NCBI GenBank assembly: GCA_017871115.1
Contig: JAFCIZ010000001.1
Location: 4,507,501 to 4,571,500, forward strand
From: Cunninghamella blakesleeana
Taxonomy: Eukaryota; Mucoromycota; Mucoromycetes; Mucorales; Cunninghamellaceae
Direction: 5' to 3'
DNA: 64,000 nt
The notes below the pieces were generated by a model. That model did not search any database, was not told the origin of the DNA, and worked only from the letters and a program-made list of their open reading frames with translations. Shown here in pieces: positions 61,001 through 64,000 of the stretch (positions within the stretch are counted from its first letter, which is position 1; each line of letters opens with the position of its first letter). The translations under genes and the position numbers were made by a program.

Positions 61001-61477
61001 CAACCTCAATGTGTATGGGATGCATGGCAATCAATGAAACATCATTCAGTTATACATTACAATATATTATTTTCAGGATTAGGTGAAAATGAACAATGGT
61101 ACCCAAAATTAAAACAAGTCTTTGATACAATGTCTTGTACTCCCGATGGTGTTACCTTTGATACAATGATCATGAATGCTATGAAAAATAATGATATAGA
61201 ATATATACGTCATCATTTATGGCCATCAGATCGTCGACCAAGGCCTTACCTTCATGAAGATAAAGATGGTTATAGTTTAGGACAACAACAATCTTCTTTG
61301 ATGCTAATTAAAACCTATTTCTTAACAATGAAGGCCATGTTATCATGCCAAGATTATCAAAAAGCAAAACAAGTCTTCCTTGAATTCACTTCCTTACCTG
61401 ATCATCCCTCTTCTGCTACATTATGGAAAAAAGAAATATTAGCTTTAGCTCATTTAAATGGTTTCATTAATCATTAA
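58043..61477 (+). CDS. Pentatricopeptide repeat (PPR) protein
   Basis: Exons 58043-58193 and 58317-61477 give 1,103 residues. Many 35-residue PPR motifs are visible, for example PDITTYNWIIAAKMKLNDMK, PNIITFNMLIHYELKN, PDTVTYGSFIGYYIKQNNI, KPDLITYAINIRNA and PNNYIFSHLIIGYVKEGDL. The N-terminus is rich in Arg, Gln and Ser without acidic residues, as in mitochondrial targeting sequences. Fungal PPR proteins bind organellar RNA for processing, stability or translation. Poly-Asn inserts and a Cys/Gly/Gln block (GGGCGCQPKQQQ) break the repeat array and reflect AAT/CAA expansions. The exact target RNA cannot be predicted. Confidence 0.93.
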
Positions 61478-62188
61478 CCCACTATTAGATATCAAATAAT
61501 ACCAACTATATATATATATATGTATAAACTTATATTAAAAAAAGAGGAAAAAGGGAAATAAAATGTAAATATATATTCATAGATCTTATATTTAATTTTT
61601 AGATAGCATGTTTGATAATATAATATAATAATATAATAAAAGCAATACATTTATTCATTTATTCATTTTTAAAAAATATACTCCATGAAAAAGAAAAGAA
61701 AAAGAGTTTCATAATGATTTTTTTAAAATAAAATTAATACTAATAATATAATATAATATATATATATATATATTTATTATTATTATAAAACTTAATTATG
61801 GCTAAAAATAAAATCAATCTACTTTCAACATTTATACTCTAAAAAGCAGACACAAGAAATAAGAATGGTATATGAAATTATAATGAAATTTAAATACTTT
61901 TCAAATATAAAAAGGTATTATTTAGTACGTGTTTTTATATCATAAAGCATGTATGTTTTTTATAAGTATAAATTATGGAAAAGGAACTCTTAGCTGAAAA
62001 TAATTAAAATATAATCGTTTTTTACATATTGCTTATTTAATGCCTATTTCATTTATATACATTATAAAACATATTATATATATATATAGAACATTCATTT
62101 CATAACTATACGTTTATTTATTATTTTTCCCATAATAAAAGTAAAATATAGGTTTTTAATATTTATTTAATTTATATAATAATGCATG

Positions 62189-62226
<38 letters not shown>

Positions 62227-62234
62227 CTCCCAAA
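61478..62234. other. Convergent spacer, PPR / KDEL protein
   Basis: AT-rich with TA runs near 61761-61770 and 62193-62223. No gene seen. Confidence 0.6.
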
Positions 62235-63500
62235 TTACAATTCATCTTTTTGATCCACATTTATCTTCTTCCATGAATGCAATAATCTTTCCAATTTATC
62301 CAATTGTAAATCGATTTGAGCAACGGATTGACGTTGACATTGGATTAAGAATTGACGTAATTTTTGGACTACTTGGTGATATTCATCAGAGGCATGTTTG
62401 ATAGCACTAGCATTGACTAAATAATCATAAATCGATTTCAATTCTTTCTCAGTATAACCGATTTTACGATAAGTGTCTTGTTCAAGTTGATGCCAAAATT
62501 CATCAAAGGTTTGTTTTTTTTCCTTTGGTTTCGTGGTAGATGTTGAGACAAGAGGTTCTACATTCCTTTGTAACAATACAATAGATGCCCAATGATCAAG
62601 TTGTCTATTAAAATAATCGAAAAGAGAGCCTAATGAAAATAAAGAGGTATTGCTATCGTTGCTATTGCTGTCGGTGTTAGATACAGGAGGTAAACCAAGA
62701 TAATCATGGGCAAAGATTTTAAATCCAATTATGCTGCTTTGTAATGAATCTAAAACAAGATCTACCTTATCATTGACAATATCACCTACTTGCTTTGCAA
62801 ATGCATCCCATTCTTCTTTATCATTTAATGTTTCTAAATGTACCATAGCTTCATCTAATACATGTTGTAAGGATTTAACTTGTTCCGTAGTTAATTCATT
62901 AGCAAAAGGTTTTATTGTTTCTTCTAACCATGTATGATAAGGATCTTTTTCATCCCATTTAAAAAGAGATTGCTTATCATCATTTTTATTATTAGAGCCA
63001 AGCCAGGAAGACCAGAAAGGGGAAGGTGTTGGGGGTGTCAAAGTATCTTCAATATCATGAATAAATTGATTCCATTGTTCCAAAGATAAGTATTGCGTAA
63101 CAGTATTTTTGATATTATTATTTTTTATTGTATCGAGAAACCATTCATGAACATTTTCTTTTGTTAACTTGCCTTGAATTTCTAAACGTTGTAAAGCGTG
63201 TTGAAGAGGTTCAAGTATATGCTGACGTTGTTCTATTTCTATCATACCATAATAATCCTTTAACTTTAAATCCAATCCTTCTATTAATCGTTCTACCCTA
63301 TTACCAAATAATTCTGTATTGACTGTAACAGCATCACGATATTTCTTTACTCTTTCTAAAAAACGCGTATCATCTACATCATCTTTCTGAATACCATATT
63401 TTTGAAGATAAGTTTGTGCTTCTTTACGCGCTAAAAATAATAATAGTAATATTAATAAAAATTAATGGTAAATAAGTACTGAATTAATAAAAACAAATAC

Positions 63501-63551
<51 letters not shown>

Positions 63552-63680
63552 GAAAAAGTGGAAATATATAGCTCGACTTTTTAGTAATAGTAATAAAAAT
63601 TAATTACATTCAAAACCAACAACATTTGAGGTAAATAAAGTAGCTATTACTACTAAATAAATAAATAGTACTGTTTTCAT
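62235..63680 (-). CDS. ER-luminal KDEL protein, unknown function
   Basis: Exons 63608-63680 and 62235-63430 give 422 residues. The first exon encodes only a signal peptide (MKTVLFIYLVVIATLFTSNVVG). The protein ends exactly in KDEL, the ER retrieval signal. Between them is an alpha-helical, charged chain with conserved-looking Trp and Pro positions: VHEWFLDTIKNN, PSPFWSSWLG, DPYHTWLEETIKPFANELT, IIGFKIFAHDYLGLPPVS and RKIGYTEKELKSIYDYL. There are almost no cysteines and no J domain, thioredoxin or lectin motif. I do not recognise the family. It is likely a soluble ER-resident protein; a helical chaperone-like or scaffolding role is speculation. The start is certain because only this ATG gives a signal peptide. 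Confidence 0.82.
63501..63551. repeat. ATT trinucleotide microsatellite in KDEL-gene intron
   Basis: About 17 ATT units fill the middle of the intron between 63431 and 63607. Confidence 0.9.
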
Positions 63681-64000
63681 ATTTAAATAATAAATAACCC
63701 AGTAGTAAAAAAAAAAAGGCAAGAGGCAAAAAAAATTTTCTCAATAATTTAAAAAAATGATGCGGAGATTGAAAATATATTTAAACAGTTGCCAAACAAT
63801 TGTTTATATTTTTGTGTGAATGCATGAAAAAATACCATTATTTTATTAAATGAAATGACCATTTTAATTTATTTTGATTGAAAAAGGTTAATAAATAGTT
63901 TGTCAATATTCATTCTAAAAAAGGCATTTGCTTTTTTAATTCATTTTACATTATGAAACTTCGACTACTAAAATAATCATACTCAACCCAATCTGCCCAA
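63681..64000. other. Upstream region of KDEL-protein gene
   Basis: AT-rich promoter with a CAGTTGCCAAACAATTG block near 63787-63803. No ER-stress element of the CCAAT-N9-CCACG type was seen. No gene recognised before the window ends. Confidence 0.5.

Noticed and set aside
1..64000. Transposons, CRISPR arrays, tRNA or rRNA genes
   Set aside because: No transposase or reverse transcriptase motifs, no spaced direct repeats, no canonical tRNA B box (GGTTCGA) outside coding sequence, and no rRNA-like blocks were found by eye.
1..64000. Gene cluster for secondary metabolism or a defence system
   Set aside because: The genes are unrelated housekeeping functions with independent promoters; no synthase, transporter or regulator grouping is present.

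Overview
The window is nuclear DNA from a very AT-rich fungus. It holds 25 protein-coding genes, nearly all split by short AT-rich GT-AG introns. I rebuilt the exons by hand from reading frame, GT-AG borders and family conservation; every complete multi-exon model sums to a multiple of three. The gene set points to an early-diverging fungus, most likely Mucoromycota: a myosin-motor chitin synthase, VTC1 and an SRE-type GATA factor (all fungal), together with Gemin6, PSME3IP1/Fyv6, TTC39/IML2 and RBM26/27 relatives. ATP19 and CIA30/NDUFAF1 indicate aerobic mitochondria with complex I, which argues against anaerobic gut fungi despite the AT richness. I cannot name a species.

Layout. 0-12 kb: EMC4 (5' partial), SIN3, an RBM26/27-like RNA-binding protein and a Fyv6/PSME3IP1 gene. 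12-21 kb: a class V-type chitin synthase with a myosin-like head, tubulin cofactor A and CIA30. 21-28.8 kb: a short unlisted gene for a secreted cysteine-rich peptide, an unrecognised type I membrane protein, TCF25/RQC1 and the ubiquitin ligase RCHY1. 30-36 kb: VTC1, Gemin6, a Whi5/Nrm1-like gene and an RRN9-like gene. 36-43 kb: a two-finger GATA factor, importin alpha, ATP synthase subunit K and a secreted double-psi beta-barrel protein. 45-51 kb: an IML2/TTC39 protein with a very long disordered N-terminus. 52-64 kb: ISA1, PSO2/SNM1, a bHLH factor, a PPR protein and an ER-luminal KDEL protein of unknown function.

The genes are mostly unrelated housekeeping functions with no cluster or operon logic; divergent pairs share promoters of 0.2-1.4 kb. 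I saw no tRNA, rRNA, CRISPR array or intact transposon. The most interesting points are the secreted peptide at 21.2 kb, an 8-nt microexon in IML2, a chitin synthase motor that keeps its P-loop but has Gln at both switch salt-bridge positions, paired ATCWGATAA sites upstream of the GATA factor, the unknown KDEL protein, and a GC-rich hairpin ending in T6 near 57.9 kb.
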